Part shown: positions 24,602 to 32,869 of the stretch, piece after piece
How positions within the stretch are numbered: the first letter of the stretch is position 1
How the letters are laid out: the number at the start of each line of letters is the position of its first letter
Assembly (NCBI GenBank): GCA_910576535.1
Contig: CAJTKK010000006.1
Span: 23,246-87,245 of the forward strand
Reading direction: 5' to 3'
Source: an uncultured Lachnospiraceae bacterium
Lineage (GTDB): Bacteria > Bacillota > Clostridia > Lachnospirales > Lachnospiraceae
Length of the DNA stretch: 64,000 bases
Made by a program: the position numbers and the translations under genes
The notes under the pieces: model-generated
What the model saw: only the letters and a program-made list of their open reading frames with translations
Told to the model about the DNA's origin: nothing
Databases searched by the model: none

Positions 24602-24832
24602 TTAGAAGTTCCAAATCATTGCGGTTTTCTCATGTAAATAAGGCACATTTTCTTTGTTCCTTTTGCATTGCATATCAAACCTTTGATCTTTTGCTATACG
24701 GTTAGCGATTGGCGACCCGTTGGCGTTGTCCTGTTTCCGGTCGCCGGTATGGAAATCGGAGGGGAAAACGTATCCCCCGAATTTCGTGTGATCTGCTTTG
24801 AAGAGTTCCGTTTTGTTCCATGTTTTTTTCAT
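24602..24832 (-). CDS. small basic protein at head of the late operon
   Basis: This 76-residue protein begins MKKTWNKTELFKADHTKFGG and has several Lys, Asn and Asp residues and no membrane segment. AAAAGGAGG lies 13 nt upstream. It ends 6 nt before the polymerase-like gene and would be translated first from the leftward transcript. Not recognised; it could be a polymerase partner. Confidence 0.55.
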   Translation of the reverse strand: MKKTWNKTELFKADHTKFGGYVFPSDFHTGDRKQDNANGSPIANRIAKDQRFDMQCKRNKENVPYLHEKTAMIWNF

Positions 24833-25109
24833 TAGTTTATATTCTTCCTCCTTTTCATGGATTGTTTGTCCGTGTGTCTGTTAGGATATTGCTCCTTTTT
24901 GGATGATTGGAGCGTAAGCAATGGTCCTGATATATATTTCTACATTTGAATTTGGATTTTTGGTAAAATTTTACTTTCCGGATTTATATCAGAAATTTTA
25001 GGAGTACAGAAAATAGGACAGCTTATGAGTTAACATTTGGTTATCAGATGAGTCCGATAGAAGAGAAAAGAGGAATAAGACATTCTTAATTTGAAACAAT
25101 AGGAATGAA
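24833..25109. other. intergenic region upstream of the late operon
   Basis: This AT-rich region holds no open frame with a ribosome binding site. I see no sigma-A consensus pointing left towards 24832. This fits the idea that the late operon is read by the element's own sigma factor or polymerase, but does not prove it. Confidence 0.4.
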
Positions 25110-25161
25110 CGAACAAACGTTCTAATTATCTATTGACAAGAATGTATGTTCGGGTTATAAT
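25110..25161 (+). promoter_or_regulatory. sigma-A promoter with LexA (SOS) boxes
   Basis: TTGACA at 25133-25138, a 17-bp spacer and TATAAT at 25156-25161 form a perfect consensus promoter. CGAACAAACGTTC at 25110-25122 is an exact Gram-positive LexA box (CGAAC-N4-GTTC). A second, weaker box, GAATGTATGTTCG at 25140-25152, sits inside the spacer. LexA binding at the spacer would block RNA polymerase, so the promoter should fire on DNA damage, as for prophages and phage-tail bacteriocins. Confidence 0.85.
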
Positions 25162-25204
25162 ATCGGCATAACCAAAAAGTTCCTGGATACGGATCTCAAT
25201 AGAT

Positions 25205-25345
25205 ACATGAAATCAGTGTTTAAGCACACTGTATTTTTTTACCTTATTAGGAAGATCCTTATGAAAAGAAAAGCGGATTTTTACCTTGCAGGAAGATCCA
25301 TTGCCGGAAGGGAATAAAGGGACAAAGCCGCTTTTTATATTCCTT
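25205..25345 (+). promoter_or_regulatory. leader with two attenuator-like terminators
   Basis: Between the SOS promoter and the sigma gene, CAGTGT-TTAAGC-ACACTG is followed by TATTTTTTT (about 25215-25240). Then AAAGCGG (about 25270) can pair with CCGCTTT (about 25331-25337), which is followed by TTTATATT. Two copies of a repeat, TTTTTACCTT..AGGAAGATCC, lie at about 25235-25259 and 25276-25302. The leader could end transcription early unless relieved; no riboswitch class is recognised. Confidence 0.5.
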
Positions 25346-25397
25346 GCTAAGGAATTGGGACAGGCAGGAACTGAAAGAATAGGAAATAGGATGGTGT

Positions 25398-25961
25398 ATG
25401 GATATGGAACAGATACTGATGACATACTATGAAAATAATGCAAAAAAGCTTCATAAAATGGTTGATAAAATATTGCGGAAATTTTATGAAATTCCCGATA
25501 AAGATAAGGATGACTTTTATTCTTTGGCGAATGAGGTCTTTGCAGACGTACTGAGACGTTATGACCATTCCAAAGATTTTGATGTTTTTTTGTATTCCTG
25601 CTTATGTAACAAGATTGCTTCGGAAATAAAAAGAATATACCGGGAAAAGCGTAAGGCTGATAGAATGTCTGTTTCAATTGATATGCCTATTGGCGATGAT
25701 GAAGATATTACAATTGGGGATATGATCGCTGACAAATTTACGGTTGAAAAGGAATTGCTGGAAAGGGATGAAGAGGGGTACAGCCGGAAAATGCTGTTAT
25801 ATCTCAGCAGGCTGTCAAGCCTTCAGAAAAAAGCGCTGAAGCTGAGTACAGCCGGTTATCTCCCGAATGAGATTAAAGAAGAGCTGCATATTAGCGAGAA
25901 ACAATATACGGACTGTTTTTCTGCTATTCGTTCATATAGAAATGTTTCGGTATTACTATAA
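25398..25961 (+). CDS. phage-type RNA polymerase sigma-70-like factor
   Basis: This 187-residue protein has region 2 at about 35-80 (DFYSLANEVFADVLRRYD, then FLYSCLCNKIASEIKRI) and region 4 at about 130-180 (LSSLQKKALKLSTAGYLPNE, ISEKQYTDC helix-turn-helix). Both are spaced as in short sigma factors of the ECF type. Regions 1.1 and 3 are absent. The gene lies behind the LexA-controlled promoter and attenuator leader and 38 nt before the DUF262 gene. It probably redirects host RNA polymerase to island promoters, perhaps the leftward late operon, after DNA damage. An anti-sigma partner is not visible. Confidence 0.75.
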   Translation: MDMEQILMTYYENNAKKLHKMVDKILRKFYEIPDKDKDDFYSLANEVFADVLRRYDHSKDFDVFLYSCLCNKIASEIKRIYREKRKADRMSVSIDMPIGDDEDITIGDMIADKFTVEKELLERDEEGYSRKMLLYLSRLSSLQKKALKLSTAGYLPNEIKEELHISEKQYTDCFSAIRSYRNVSVLL

Positions 25962-25999
25962 CTGATAGGGGCAAAACAGATCATAGGGAGGGATCTAAT

Positions 26000-27406
26000 A
26001 TGGCAAGGCCACGTAAGCAGACATATACATTAGATATGTATCTGAAGAAGAATAAAAAAGGTGATATTGATAATAATGCAGAGGTACAGAGAAATTTCGT
26101 ATGGAATAAGGAGCAGATCAATGAGCTGGTGGTTACTGTACTTACAGACGATTATATCCCCCCTATTATTCTTGGGGAGGAAGAAGACTCAAAGTTACAT
26201 ATTGTAGACGGAGGATGCAGGACGTCTGCGTTAATTATGTATAAATATGGAAATCATAAGATAACATCTTCCATAGAAAATTCCTTGATTCCATACAAGA
26301 AAAAGGTAGTGGATGAAGACGGGAGGGTGATATACGAAGATGCAGTCTTTGATATAAAAAATAAGACCTATGAAAAACTTCCGGAGGAATTAAAGGAAAA
26401 ATTTGATGAGTATCAGATTGAAACAGTGATACATGAATGCAGTGACAGTTCCAGGATATCAAAGTACATCAAGCGTTATAATAATCATGTTGCTATGAAT
26501 ACTGACCAGAAGGCTTTTACATATATTGACAAATTTGCAGGCTGTATCCGCAAGATTTTAGACAGCAGATTTTTTGTGGAATGCAATAATTATTCGGAAA
26601 AGGATAAAACAAAAGGCGTTGTGGAAAGAATTGTTGTAGAAACGATGATGTGCATGAATCATTTTGACAATTGGAAAACACAGGCGAAAGCAGCCTGCAA
26701 ATATCTTAATCATCATGCAACGCAAGAAGAGTTTGATGTTTTTGCGGATAATCTGCATAGGCTGGAAAGGATTGTAACAGATGATATCAAGGAGATATTC
26801 AATAAAAAAGATTCCTTTGTATTTCTTACATTATTTGACAGATTTACAAAGTTGGGGGCTGAAGATAAAAAATTTGCAGAGTTTCTCAGGGTTTTTAAGA
26901 CAGAAACCAGATTTACCAGCAGAAATGAGAAAGGTCTGCTGTTTGATGAAATTGATAAGGATTTAAGCACAAAGGACAAACAGGTTATTACGGATAAATT
27001 AAATATGCTTGAGAATCTCATGGCGGGATTCCTCCGCAGGGAAGAGGAACCGGAGGATGTTAGCATAGAATCCTTTGTTGCCGGAAATCTTGGACTGGAT
27101 ATTGGGCTGGTGAGGGATAATATAGATTTTTATGAAGAGTGCCTGACTGATTTAACAGATCAATCCATCAGGGATGGTTCAAGGCTCCTTCAAAAAGAAA
27201 ACCATGCGTCATTGCTTGCCATGTTTGTTTATTCATTTGAAAATAATGTTGATCTGAAGGATTGGCTTACACAATATGCCTCGGGGCATAACACATATTT
27301 TGCAGACCAGAAAAAGAATTTCCTGCATATGAAAGCAGAGTTTGAAAAATATGAAAAAGCACGCCGTGCCGTGCAAAGCGTGTTGGGGGGTTCGCATGGA
27401 GGATAA
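26000..27406 (+). CDS. DUF262 (ParB/GmrS-like N-terminal) protein
   Basis: This 468-residue protein has an N-terminal DUF262 domain: NAEVQRNFVWNKEQINEL near residue 25, then IVDGGCRTSALIMYKYG near 70. The latter is the D-G-x-x-R motif that binds and splits nucleotides in ParB-like and GmrS-like enzymes. The remaining 350 residues are helical and lack the HNH DUF1524 nuclease half of GmrSD, so this is not a complete type IV restriction system. AGGGAGGGATC precedes the ATG. Co-transcription with the SOS-driven sigma factor suggests it acts early in induction, perhaps in regulation or host takeover. The exact activity is unknown. Confidence 0.7.
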   Translation: MARPRKQTYTLDMYLKKNKKGDIDNNAEVQRNFVWNKEQINELVVTVLTDDYIPPIILGEEEDSKLHIVDGGCRTSALIMYKYGNHKITSSIENSLIPYKKKVVDEDGRVIYEDAVFDIKNKTYEKLPEELKEKFDEYQIETVIHECSDSSRISKYIKRYNNHVAMNTDQKAFTYIDKFAGCIRKILDSRFFVECNNYSEKDKTKGVVERIVVETMMCMNHFDNWKTQAKAACKYLNHHATQEEFDVFADNLHRLERIVTDDIKEIFNKKDSFVFLTLFDRFTKLGAEDKKFAEFLRVFKTETRFTSRNEKGLLFDEIDKDLSTKDKQVITDKLNMLENLMAGFLRREEEPEDVSIESFVAGNLGLDIGLVRDNIDFYEECLTDLTDQSIRDGSRLLQKENHASLLAMFVYSFENNVDLKDWLTQYASGHNTYFADQKKNFLHMKAEFEKYEKARRAVQSVLGGSHGG

Positions 27407-27506
27407 CCTTTGCATCAATCATCTTTTTGACTGGAATGCCGGATGCGGCCGTATTACGCTGCTCTAAGGGAAACAGCCCCCCGGGGACGGATCATGATTC
27501 CGGCAT

Positions 27507-27553
27507 ATGAAAATCCCCAGAAATTCAGGAATAACCTGGAACTCCGGGGATTT
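27507..27553 (-). terminator. terminator after tRNA-Leu
   Basis: On the minus strand AAATCCCC (from 27553) pairs with GGGGATTT (ending near 27510), followed by TCAT. It lies 3 nt after the tRNA 3' end. Confidence 0.55.
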
Positions 27554-27555
27554 GC

Positions 27556-27640
27556 TGCGGAAGAAGGGACTTGAACCCTCACGATGTAACCATCACAAGA
27601 TCCTTAGTCTTGCTCGTCTGCCAATTCCGACACTTCCGCA
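27556..27640 (-). tRNA. tRNA-Leu(AAG)
   Basis: The minus strand gives an 85-nt class II tRNA. The acceptor stem is TGCGGAAG at the 5' end, pairing with CTTCCGCA at the 3' end. The anticodon stem is CAAGA/TCTTG with loop CTAAGGA, so the anticodon is AAG (reads CUU). It has a long variable arm (TGATGGTTACATCG) and T-loop GGTTCAAGTCC. The 3' CCA is not encoded. It marks the border between the phage-like island and the core chromosome, and its 3' end faces the island, the usual place for an attachment site. Confidence 0.93.
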
Positions 27641-27677
27641 TAATGTAATGCACTTAACTTTCTGTGCTGCAAATAGC

Positions 27678-27706
27678 ATATTATCACTTTGAAAGGAAAA
27701 AGTCAA
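27678..27706 (-). promoter_or_regulatory. promoter of tRNA-Leu
   Basis: On the minus strand TTGACT (27706-27701), a 17-bp spacer and TAATAT (27683-27678) lie about 40 nt before the tRNA. Confidence 0.75.
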
Positions 27707-27843
27707 TGGATTTTTTGAATTTATTCAGATTTGTTCAGTATTTATGAAATCATCCTGCGGGTTATTTCTTCAAGGCAACTTGACATGGCATGGAAAATCG
27801 AGGAAAATAAAACAAATAAGACTTTAAGGACGGAGGCGGAAGA

Positions 27844-28476
27844 ATGGGAGAAATAACAGCAAAAGAGCAAATGATTTTTGATATTGCACAGGCGGAATGG
27901 GATATGTTCCAGCATGTCTATAACACCGGGGGGAGGGCTTCCTGCCAGGAAGACCCGGATACTTTTTTCAGGATGCGGATGAGCCAGTGGATGGTTTATG
28001 AGGATGAAATCCTGGAAAGCTATGTAGAGGATATCCGTCAGGCATATGCAGAGGGGAGGAATCTCCTGTTTGAGAAATATGCCAGGATGATGGAAGTGAC
28101 TTATCCGGAAGAATATGAAAAAGTAAAAGAACATCTGCCAGAGGTAAGCCCGGAAAAAAGAAAAATGACGGAGGAAATTGTCAGCATTCATATGGAATGG
28201 GACCGGTACATGGCCGAACATTACCCGAACCTGCGGGCGCAGGGAAGGGTAATGACGACAGAGGAAGATTCCGTAAGGGACGGTTCTTCCACAGAAAGTT
28301 ACCTTAGAGGGGAGCTGCTGACTTATTCCGACCATACCGTTGAGATGATTTTGAAGCAAGTAAAGGAGGCTTATAGGAACGGCATCAACTTAGAGAAGCA
28401 GATAATTGAGAACGAAACAAAATTTTATGGGTATCAAAGCATAGAAGATGCGGAAAGAAAGCATGGGGCAATGTGA
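27844..28476 (+). CDS. DUF4125 family protein
   Basis: This 210-residue soluble protein matches the DUF4125 pattern: AEWDMFQHVYNTGGRASCQE near residue 17, then FFRMRMSQWMVYEDEILESY near 40. The second half holds a repeat of the same theme (SIHMEWDRYM) and TYSDHTVEMI. The family is common in Lachnospiraceae and its function is unknown; conserved Trp, Cys and Glu residues suggest ligand or metal binding. GGAGG lies 8 nt before the ATG. It is the first core gene to the right of the tRNA. Confidence 0.8.
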   Translation: MGEITAKEQMIFDIAQAEWDMFQHVYNTGGRASCQEDPDTFFRMRMSQWMVYEDEILESYVEDIRQAYAEGRNLLFEKYARMMEVTYPEEYEKVKEHLPEVSPEKRKMTEEIVSIHMEWDRYMAEHYPNLRAQGRVMTTEEDSVRDGSSTESYLRGELLTYSDHTVEMILKQVKEAYRNGINLEKQIIENETKFYGYQSIEDAERKHGAM

Positions 28477-28516
28477 AAAGACATGCCTGGCACGGGCAAT
28501 CCCGCATCCCTTCCTT

Positions 28517-29221
28517 TTAAAAATGAAGCCTGCGGCGGACCGCTTCCCGGAGTCTTCGCGTGGAAAGCAGCGTAATCAGGGCAATTACGATGATTCCGCA
28601 GACCGTAAGGACGATAGCGGACCAGGATAAGGAGAGAGGCTTGCCAAAATAACGGTCTATGAACAATTCGATCCCCACACAAAGGATGGCGGCTTCCGCA
28701 AAAAGATAGAGCGCCGTAGCGATGATGGAGACAGGCAGCTTGCGGACGCATAGGGTAAGAAGTTCCGCTAAGAGGGTTGCTAAGGCTACAATAGGCACGG
28801 CCAGTTCCCAGAACCATCTGGCGGAAGCGGTCAAAAAGGTTATCATATACAGATAAACGCCGATGGCGATCCCGTCCAGAAGGAGGGAAAGGTAAATGGG
28901 CTGCTTGGTGTAGATCACGGCGGGGATGGACAGCACAAAGAGTATGATGCATATGCCGATAATAAGCAGCGACCATAGGCTGCCGGTAAAAACAAACAGA
29001 TTTAATAGCGCACAGCCGACTGCTGCAGCGGACAGCACAATCGTTATGAGGATGCCTAAATCTTTTCTTTTTACGGTTTCCACCTGTCCCTTTTCTTCAG
29101 GATAAGGGGATGTGAAACCTGCTTTTTGCAGTTCGCCGGGATGTATGACGGGAGTATGGCAAAGAGGGCAGGATTTTAAAGAAGAATCCAGTTCCACTCC
29201 GCAGTTTACGCAATATGACAT
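28517..29221 (-). CDS. zinc-ribbon membrane protein (DUF6320-like)
   Basis: This 234-residue protein starts from the ATG at 29221. An N-terminal zinc ribbon (YCVNCGVELDSSLKSCPLC, residues 2-20) is followed by a linker and six hydrophobic segments from about residue 60 to 225, the last ending in ALITLLSTRRLREAV. This layout is known for DUF6320 proteins of Clostridia. It lies 28 nt after the acyltransferase gene on the same strand, and the two are probably one operon. A sensing or scaffold role in the membrane is possible. Confidence 0.7.
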   Translation of the reverse strand: MSYCVNCGVELDSSLKSCPLCHTPVIHPGELQKAGFTSPYPEEKGQVETVKRKDLGILITIVLSAAAVGCALLNLFVFTGSLWSLLIIGICIILFVLSIPAVIYTKQPIYLSLLLDGIAIGVYLYMITFLTASARWFWELAVPIVALATLLAELLTLCVRKLPVSIIATALYLFAEAAILCVGIELFIDRYFGKPLSLSWSAIVLTVCGIIVIALITLLSTRRLREAVRRRLHF

Positions 29222-29249
29222 TTGGATCACCGTTCCTTTCTTGCAGCCG

Positions 29250-30536
29250 TTACCGGTTGCTTTCTATTTTAATATGGATGCCGTCTTGTACCAGTTTGCG
29301 GAAAAAATAGCGTTCTACGTCCGCTTCTTTGATACTGCTGGCGAAATTGATGGTAAGCGTATCTTCAAAACTGGCAATGGCGCAGTTGGTACGGGAAGAG
29401 AAAGGCTGACCCATATAAATATCAAACCGTTCGATATAAGGTTTCATATCTTCAGGCACTTTTAAGGCCCCCATGTTCGTTAATCCTGCGGAGGAATTCC
29501 TGTCCTGGACTTTTGTATAAAAAAGCCGGACGGTAAAATCCTTGATAAAAAGCGGGACGATCCGTATCAGCGGATTTTTCTGGGTTGCGGCATTGGTGGT
29601 GATATCGCCGCGGAGAAATTTTTCATTGATATAATAACGCATATAATTCCGCACATGAATTACAATTTCGTCAAAAGTGTATTCCCCCAGCCTTGGGTCA
29701 ATCGAGGGATATACCATAGTAATGAAGTTCCGCAATGTTTTGGAAGGGAAAAAACGCCTTAGGTTTACCGGCATGGCGATTTTTACGGGCCGCAGCTTCC
29801 GGTGCCAGTCATGGGACTGTTTTTGAAGCAGGGCATAAAGAAGGACGGAATTCAGATATTCCGTAATTGTGGCATTGTATTTTGCCGCTACTGCCATCAC
29901 CTGCCGGACGGACATAATGCCGTCGATAATGTTCAAAGTATAAAAGGGTTCCTTGGTCCCTCTTACCCGGTAAGCTTTTTCCCCGGGGCGGGGCGGGCGT
30001 ACCTGGGCATTGGCATAGCGCATATAAGCGTCTTCCAGCTCTTCCGGATCCGGGGAGCTTTCCACATCCAGCACAAAACCGCCATTGGAAACGGGATGCC
30101 CTAAGAGCCTTAGATATACGGCGGTAATAGTCTGAAGCACACACATGCCGCCTGTCCCGTCCCCCAGGCTATGGTGGGCTTCCAGCGCAATCCTGCATTC
30201 ATGGTAATAAATGCGGATGAGGTAGCGGTTGTTCGCTTTAAAAGGCATGGGCATACATGGGTTTTTAATATCCGGCTGCACAAAAGGGCCGGGGCGGTGG
30301 TTGGTTTCCAGGTACCGCCAGAAAAGCCCTTTGCGGATGGCTACTTTATACGTGGGGAAGCGCTGCAAGGCGATGTCCACGGCCTGCTGGAGAATGTCCG
30401 GGCTGACCGTTTCTTTGAGTACGACAGACAGTCTATATACAGAGGAAAAATCCCTGCGCTGCAAGGTGGGGTAAACAATGGCGGATAGATCCAGCTCATA
30501 CCATATTTTTCTGTCGCTTTTTTTGTTCATAGCCAT
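29250..30536 (-). CDS. condensation-domain-like alcohol/acyl acetyltransferase
   Basis: This 428-residue protein carries the HHxxxDG active-site motif (LEAHHSLGDGTGGM, near residue 140) of the CoA-dependent acyltransferase/condensation superfamily. RRFFPSKTLRNFITMVYPSI near residue 265 corresponds to the family's central strand. The size fits stand-alone acetyltransferases rather than a peptide-synthetase module, and no carrier protein is nearby. GAGG lies 8 nt before the ATG. It faces a hydrolase gene across a divergent 140-bp region; in Lachnospiraceae this trio (zinc-ribbon protein, acyltransferase, hydrolase) is found together, suggesting modification of a lipid or alcohol. The substrate is unknown. 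Confidence 0.7.
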   Translation of the reverse strand: MAMNKKSDRKIWYELDLSAIVYPTLQRRDFSSVYRLSVVLKETVSPDILQQAVDIALQRFPTYKVAIRKGLFWRYLETNHRPGPFVQPDIKNPCMPMPFKANNRYLIRIYYHECRIALEAHHSLGDGTGGMCVLQTITAVYLRLLGHPVSNGGFVLDVESSPDPEELEDAYMRYANAQVRPPRPGEKAYRVRGTKEPFYTLNIIDGIMSVRQVMAVAAKYNATITEYLNSVLLYALLQKQSHDWHRKLRPVKIAMPVNLRRFFPSKTLRNFITMVYPSIDPRLGEYTFDEIVIHVRNYMRYYINEKFLRGDITTNAATQKNPLIRIVPLFIKDFTVRLFYTKVQDRNSSAGLTNMGALKVPEDMKPYIERFDIYMGQPFSSRTNCAIASFEDTLTINFASSIKEADVERYFFRKLVQDGIHIKIESNR

Positions 30537-30678
30537 AGGGAATCCTCATTTTATAATTTCTTTTCTTAGAGTATACCACAATTTGCAGATTATGTGATAG
30601 AATTGGGGAAGAAAGAGTGAAAATTAAAAATTTTGGCCTCTGGGTTTGTGCCTGCGCGTTGCTTGCCATAAACCCGGT

Positions 30679-31689
30679 ATGCACAAAATCAGTGCAGAAG
30701 TAAAGCAAAATATGGAAACTAATTCACGTAAAGGAAAATTAGGAGAGTTTGCTGCCGGCTATGTGAAAGGGCGGCAAAAGATTGAGGTAGGCATGGCATT
30801 GACGGATAAAAAAAATATGAATTTGATGAACCTGATAAAAAAGGTACACAGTGTAGTGGAGAATGTGGATATTGAAAAGCATAGGCAGTCACAGGATCAT
30901 TTTGGGGCGATCCTTGGAAACAGTAAAGATACCGTAATCCGGGAAATCGTGATAGAAGATATGTATGCGGAGTGGATATCGGTCAACCGCGCCCATATGA
31001 AAAAGTATGTGATTTTATATTGCCACGGGGGCGGGTATTCTACGGGGAGCAGTCTGTATGCCAGGACATTGACGACAAAGCTGGCGATGTCCACATCTAT
31101 GGATGTGCTTTGTTTTGATTACCGCCTTGCGCCGGAGCATCCATATCCGGCGGCTTTGGAGGACGCTATGAAAGCGTGGGATTATCTGATGCTGTTAGGA
31201 TATGGGGCAAGGGACGTGATGATTGCGGGGGATTCGGCCGGCGGGAATCTGGCGCTGGCGCTGGTTCATAAGCTGAAAAGCGAAAACAGGCTGCTGCCCA
31301 GGGGGCTGGCGCTGATGTCGCCGTGGACGGATTTGACAGCATCCGGGCATTCTTACCAGACAAGGAAGGATGTGGATCCGGTATTGGACGTAGACTATAT
31401 TGGGCAGATGGTCCATAATTATGCGGAAGGGCAGGATTTGACCAATCCGTTGATTTCCCCGTTGTTTGGGGATTTTGCGGAGTTCCCGTCCACCTATATC
31501 CAGGTGGGGGATAATGAAGTGTTGCTGGAAGATTCCGTGATGCTGCATGAAAAAATGATAAAGGCAAATGTGCCGGTGAGAATGGATCTTTTTGAAGGCA
31601 TGTGGCATGTGTTCCAGATGTCCCCGTTTAAAACGGCATATGAAGCGATGGATAAAAATGCGGAGTTTATTTATAATATATGCCGTTAA
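30679..31689 (+). CDS. alpha/beta hydrolase, hormone-sensitive lipase family
   Basis: This protein has about 336 residues. The oxyanion-hole motif HGGGYSTGSS and the nucleophile elbow GDSAGGN are those of the HSL (family IV) esterases. Asp in the QVGDNEVLL region and His in EGMWHVFQM complete the triad. YRLAPEHPYPAALEDA between the two is also typical. The start is uncertain: no clear ribosome binding site precedes the ATG at 30679 or the one at 30712. It probably acts on a short-chain ester or amide, and its divergent neighbour is an acyltransferase that could make such a bond. Confidence 0.85.
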   Translation: MHKISAEVKQNMETNSRKGKLGEFAAGYVKGRQKIEVGMALTDKKNMNLMNLIKKVHSVVENVDIEKHRQSQDHFGAILGNSKDTVIREIVIEDMYAEWISVNRAHMKKYVILYCHGGGYSTGSSLYARTLTTKLAMSTSMDVLCFDYRLAPEHPYPAALEDAMKAWDYLMLLGYGARDVMIAGDSAGGNLALALVHKLKSENRLLPRGLALMSPWTDLTASGHSYQTRKDVDPVLDVDYIGQMVHNYAEGQDLTNPLISPLFGDFAEFPSTYIQVGDNEVLLEDSVMLHEKMIKANVPVRMDLFEGMWHVFQMSPFKTAYEAMDKNAEFIYNICR

Positions 31690-31784
31690 TAAATTCTTTA
31701 AAGAAAAAAAAGGATTTTTTGTTTGGATGCCGAATATTTTAAATGAACAACTAATGTTCTGTGTGAGAGGATGGTGGTTCTGCC

Positions 31785-32798
31785 ATGGGAATGTTGATCC
31801 GCGAAAAGCTGGAACAGTGGGAAAAGGAATATTTAAGCCCTTATGCTTCTTTGAGCATGTGTTCCAAAGGACGGTCCAGGGAAGAAGAGCAATGCGATAT
31901 CCGGCCGGTTTACCAAAGGGACCGGGACAGGATATTGCACAGCAAATCCTTCCGCAGGCTCAAGGATAAGACCCAGGTATTCCTGACTCCGGAAGGGGAT
32001 CATTACAGGACAAGGCTGACGCATACTTTGGAAGTTTCCCAGAATGCCAGGACGATTGCAAAGGCTCTCAGGCTCAATGAGGATCTGGTGGAAGCGATCG
32101 CGCTGGGGCACGATTTGGGGCATACTCCTTTTGGACATGCCGGGGAGAGGGCTTTGAATGCCATATGCCCTTACGGGTTCTGCCATAGTGAGCAAAGCGT
32201 ACGGACAGTAGATATTCTGGAGAAGAACGGACAGGGGCTGAACCTGACGGATGAGGTGAAGGACGGGATACGGAACCATCAGACGAAAGGGATGCCTTAT
32301 ACATTGGAAGGAAAGATTGTACGTTATTCGGATAAGATCGCATACATACATCATGATATGGACGATGCTATCAGGGGCGGGGTTCTCAAAGAATCCGATG
32401 TGCCGGGGGAGATCAGCGAAGTGATAGGCGATACGACAGGCAAGAGGCTGGATCATTTTATCCATGACCTGGTGACTTACAGTTACGAGAAGGATGATAT
32501 CCATTTGTCCCCTGCGGTGGAAGAGGCTATGAAAAAGCTGAGGGCATTCATGTTTGAGCGCGTCTATCAGAATAAAGAGGCAAAGGGCCAGGAAGAGAAA
32601 GCGGAAATGCTGATGGTGTCTCTTTACGAATATTATCTGAAGCATTTGAAAAAGCTGCCGGCGCATCTATTGGCACGGATGGAAGTATATGGGGAGGCGC
32701 CGGAGGTTATTGTATGTGATTATGTGGGTGCAATGACGGACCGGTTTGCCATTGCGCAATACGAAGAACTGTTTATCCCGAAGTCATGGCATTATTAG
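31785..32798 (+). CDS. dgt: deoxyguanosinetriphosphate triphosphohydrolase-like protein
   Basis: This 337-residue HD-domain enzyme would split dNTPs to nucleoside and triphosphate. RDRDRILHSKSFRRLKDKTQ, then TRLTHTLEVSQNARTIAKAL and IALGHDLGHTPFGHAGE, carry the metal-binding H...HD...D set of the dNTPase family. The length matches the short Gram-positive form. It heads the block with dnaG and rpoD, as in other Clostridia, which links dNTP control with priming. The ATG at 31785 has GAGAGG rather far upstream; an ATG at 31791 is an alternative. Confidence 0.92.
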   Translation: MGMLIREKLEQWEKEYLSPYASLSMCSKGRSREEEQCDIRPVYQRDRDRILHSKSFRRLKDKTQVFLTPEGDHYRTRLTHTLEVSQNARTIAKALRLNEDLVEAIALGHDLGHTPFGHAGERALNAICPYGFCHSEQSVRTVDILEKNGQGLNLTDEVKDGIRNHQTKGMPYTLEGKIVRYSDKIAYIHHDMDDAIRGGVLKESDVPGEISEVIGDTTGKRLDHFIHDLVTYSYEKDDIHLSPAVEEAMKKLRAFMFERVYQNKEAKGQEEKAEMLMVSLYEYYLKHLKKLPAHLLARMEVYGEAPEVIVCDYVGAMTDRFAIAQYEELFIPKSWHY

Positions 32799-32869
32799 GA
32801 GGACCGGGGATGGCAGGGATATCCGCGCAGCGGCGGATGCAGGTCCGGGTAAGGGGGCGCATATAGGAG

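Noticed and set aside
26000..27406. DUF262 protein as a complete GmrSD type IV restriction enzyme
   Set aside because: The DUF1524 HNH half is not present in this protein or next to it.
27396..27467. 23-codon frame overlapping the end of the DUF262 gene (starts MEDNLCINHLFDW)
   Set aside because: GGAGG is absent at the right distance, the frame is very short and no family is recognisable. It could be a remnant of a lost gene at the island edge.
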